Shown here in pieces: positions 47,101-47,811 of a stretch of DNA of 47,811 nucleotides. The notes under the pieces are model-generated. The model made no database searches, had not been told where the DNA came from, and saw only the letters and a program-made list of their open reading frames with translations. How positions within the stretch are numbered: the stretch's first letter is position 1; each line of letters begins with the position of its first letter. The position numbers and the translations under genes are program-made. Source of the stretch: Candidatus Aenigmatarchaeota archaeon (GTDB lineage: Archaea > Aenigmatarchaeota > Aenigmatarchaeia > QMZP01); contig DAOVCJ010000004.1 in NCBI GenBank assembly GCA_030670085.1, positions 1-47,811 on the forward strand, in the 5' to 3' direction.

Positions 47101-47811
47101 TCAGGTAACAACTCACAAGCAACCCCAACATCTCCAGCAATCTTTGAGGTAAGGGTTTACGATCTAGACAACATAACAGAGAGCTTCTCAACAGGAGAAT
47201 ACCCGTTAGTCAAGTTCGACGTAGAGAATGCATCTGGTGATATGCAGTTCGTTAACCAGTCTTATACAAATGATACAGGATTTGCGAACGTGTCTTTCTA
47301 TGTAAGCCCAGACTTCTCTGGAGGAAACAAGACCTGGTACGCCTATGTCCCAGCATCAGACACCTGCTACCAGTACAACATAACCGAGAACCTAACAGTT
47401 GATATACAGGTCAACTGGCCACCTCTTTACAAGAACATGCTAGCAAGAGACAAACCATCCAGCGTATCAGCAGGATGGGGTGAAAACTGGAATTTCTCAG
47501 TCCAGGCCAAAGACTCCACAGGCGAATTTGATGATCTGAACATAACCCTGCAGATAGACACTGGCTCAGGGTGGACTGACATAGAAACCCAGGAATGCCA
47601 ATCATGCTCATCTTGGACATACATGAACTTCACCCACAACTTCACTTGCAATGACATAAACTCCTCTGCTTACTACAGGTTCAACCTAACAGACAACAGC
47701 TCCAACTCGAATCTAACCACATCCAAACCAATAGACATAGAGGAGGATGACGTAACCTTTAAAATCGTCTGGGGAGGATATGGAAACATTTCGAATCGGT
47801 CAGGTGCACAA
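41104..47811 (+). CDS. Giant secreted multi-domain surface protein, truncated by the window end (more than 2,200 codons, no stop seen)
   Basis: Frame of ATG 41104 (GTG 41077 also possible), spot-checked at many lines with no stop, through 47811; KSTLGQSEILVAALFIVLVSGAVIAQNATNITNLTGN N-terminus; Ig-like, carboxypeptidase-regulatory-like (DVTVQDPNGDPIENATV) and Cys-containing repeat domains; absent from track because it has no in-window stop. Confidence 0.88.
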   Translation, partial: MKSTLGQSEILVAALFIVLVSGAVIAQNATNITNLTGNLVLDSEAFENITNDTLQKTIEITKTIEIYANSQMNIFVNNTNPYQNETIFIQASLNLDNDSALRNQDIEFFLDDVLIGSSPTNPFGFANLEYDLSGETLGEKTIKAEFQGHDYINPSSAEKKIHIKHLNKTEPEIEIKEIEFPAKVNQSESFEVKVTITSLYATSENVTITLSLPHGLEGDNLVKFIPRIDSDESVVLSWKVQASSCGNFSLFLIVDTGEGSKYLESFLIFVKCSPSVQTNHITYDPETDTITIVGNGTYCSESNPCSLEDIYRADQQNGWNRIIKIDHYYSFNPRIVFGDGTNETWVTSELEQMTIKKPWIIKNNATLKFGELIGGIPFRGGLLQTNISRSYELDNNTALLVEPGGNLILYDTTYKVFATTAENNIRIEEGARTVLEKLGIQRAYNDFKTTKIIYPPSIKVNNTFLGFNVLSECTDDRCPDIFRRLNNVSGKKQGIIILDAHRQPEEGENWTVRFVTSGTGDLVINFLNESSSELEFLELKCGESEAEYVFNGASVIAEDWGCSEEAMISTMILKKGTHLLEFEYAGDKKYAKNTDYSPPCFTWSSTTWTTAIVNITGNNGTCCDTRSTACNFVDYDDSMPSSLKLTKVDNYIYNIPRTRIGNDVNITWFETHNELIRLDFWFEVREKGHLISGAFVEGGPQQGSVWNTYNNYSTEQICDQAKMCARDDGSTDGVPGGSLYFYDSRYQVYSSTERNNIDAGSTATGIDGGGNGTQYVEIRMLTVQRAFKHYNYVIVYLPGNSSVSDYAFFNGRYGVEISGVAEKPWDVLNIHDACAGIRVCYANGKVKNYVSYNSDLDIRIGYHNLYVIDSQINESLLYGNSQCPDSYQDAWDTCGSGVSPGGTINDRWIMLQNTYNVKILDITGQPIENATVIGRDVRRDLIFNNLTYANGTIDEKVMNYRKYWNDSTTNPSTPVYLERATYTPHQIDYKKYGKVFIKSISIFDEPRSLTQQLLDNNYINMTESEAKAQTGIIYAPPLNMNYSSNESETVSSGQITLDNSPIPQSEYLALFDESLPIEDTYTYQESKLISSTNYTVNYETGVVNISSGYNGKMVRAVYYYGGNITITENKTLSNIYDYMQANLSDTFTTSTGTTYISYVDFILGNSSNEGRVVETDDRTLNIKDGYGFSAASGNGTTVNILSDTWNFTWFSDNGTFFRKYTLDVTVQDPNGDPIENATVNLTDVNGNTVFVINTSSDGTIPQQEVTYALYNYTGNEAFSPFTLRVTKDPYTPYSAPLDLDRKTSLTVTMSIPCNPDLNYEYEILSGHDVNTNRSATAGNLTMVVLVKYGEGFTQTDDQEPGETQKKAQGPSETFKEFFDGFEDGLTSNWTVIGDPGTYNRTTAETSACTMSPRTDSYFLRMDVDTDNNQETNILKTNYSFTGASNIILDFYHEETGDENTACSDHSGDDSDCDGYFFTCDGNYWYALGNLVDPSGWTNANVNISADPDFCSEVNSSFAIKITQYDNYACTNDGRYFDDINISYILSTPGDTESTTGWTTYNDTSSEEISNIKNITVIINISVYNNSGSAAAGNNDPDLQLEIYNGSTWIEIGNFSVSGTGNVSLWTNESTILTAWETAANRDLRIRGVNFDYYNASNIDEINWTDVWVNITYGGNAVEEGKSVKLYITKVGSGAGATWDSGRTLQTNASGHVNYSFFPTCDNLSTPLVDEEYEVGDHDWYTVITTTEDPNLCQDDQSDTWNFTVIGTLSNTIDLPDGSENYTAADTILVQGAVENYCEEPITLNETTEISYNLSTGGYTTNCTPIERLGANVYKCNWNPDQTTSAGYYNVTMWSNYTNYYENTTVKENIFYMTTSPSLTEANVTPRQNSWNLLHNFSVRVADNLGDIVNLTLQEQILGQTWYDVGWKTCENCSNTTEGYTTLNFSKTYPCSGYAGEWMKFRFRANDTEGNLVYTDSFPQYYGEDDTFELQKADINVTYISGNNSQATPTSPAIFEVRVYDLDNITESFSTGEYPLVKFDVENASGDMQFVNQSYTNDTGFANVSFYVSPDFSGGNKTWYAYVPASDTCYQYNITENLTVDIQVNWPPLYKNMLARDKPSSVSAGWGENWNFSVQAKDSTGEFDDLNITLQIDTGSGWTDIETQECQSCSSWTYMNFTHNFTCNDINSSAYYRFNLTDNSSNSNLTTSKPIDIEEDDVTFKIVWGGYGNISNRSGAQ

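Noticed and set aside
1-47811. CRISPR arrays, rRNA genes, transposases or integrases
   Set aside because: No regularly spaced identical repeats, rRNA signature or recombinase motifs were seen on reading through; the only tandem repeat of note is the two-copy hairpin at 33008-33099.

Overview
This is a compact archaeal chromosome segment. The lineage markers are an archaeal NAC, eukaryote-like GlyRS, archaeal PheRS alpha/beta and AlaRS, a SecE-Spt5-L11-L1-P0-P1 block, MinD paralogs, a GGPP-type prenyl synthase and an HMG-CoA synthase/thiolase/DUF35 cluster. I cannot assign a phylum from sequence alone; the gene style would fit a small-genome (DPANN-like) lineage. Most of the window is ordinary housekeeping. 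The strongest unexplained signals are: (1) a tandem pair of 46-nt hairpin elements (about 33008-33099) in the 5' leader of a GlcNAc-1-P-transferase-like gene, with two compensatory base-pair changes between copies, equal 14-nt loops, and the second copy ending exactly at the start codon; this looks like an undescribed cis-regulatory RNA. (2) A tRNA-Arg(CCT) gene (14592-14755, minus strand) interrupted twice at non-canonical positions, in the D-loop and the T-loop. (3) A giant surface-protein ORF (41077/41104 to beyond the window end) that the ORF track misses because it is truncated; it follows a hyper-sequon (N-X-T) protein and a divergent wHTH gene whose intergenic region carries GTCGAC-type palindromes. 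(4) A large Cys-rich repeat protein translationally coupled to a pilin-like protein. (5) A ribosomal P0 whose C-terminus is Lys-rich and lacks the expected stalk-tail motif. No CRISPR array, rRNA or transposase was recognised.
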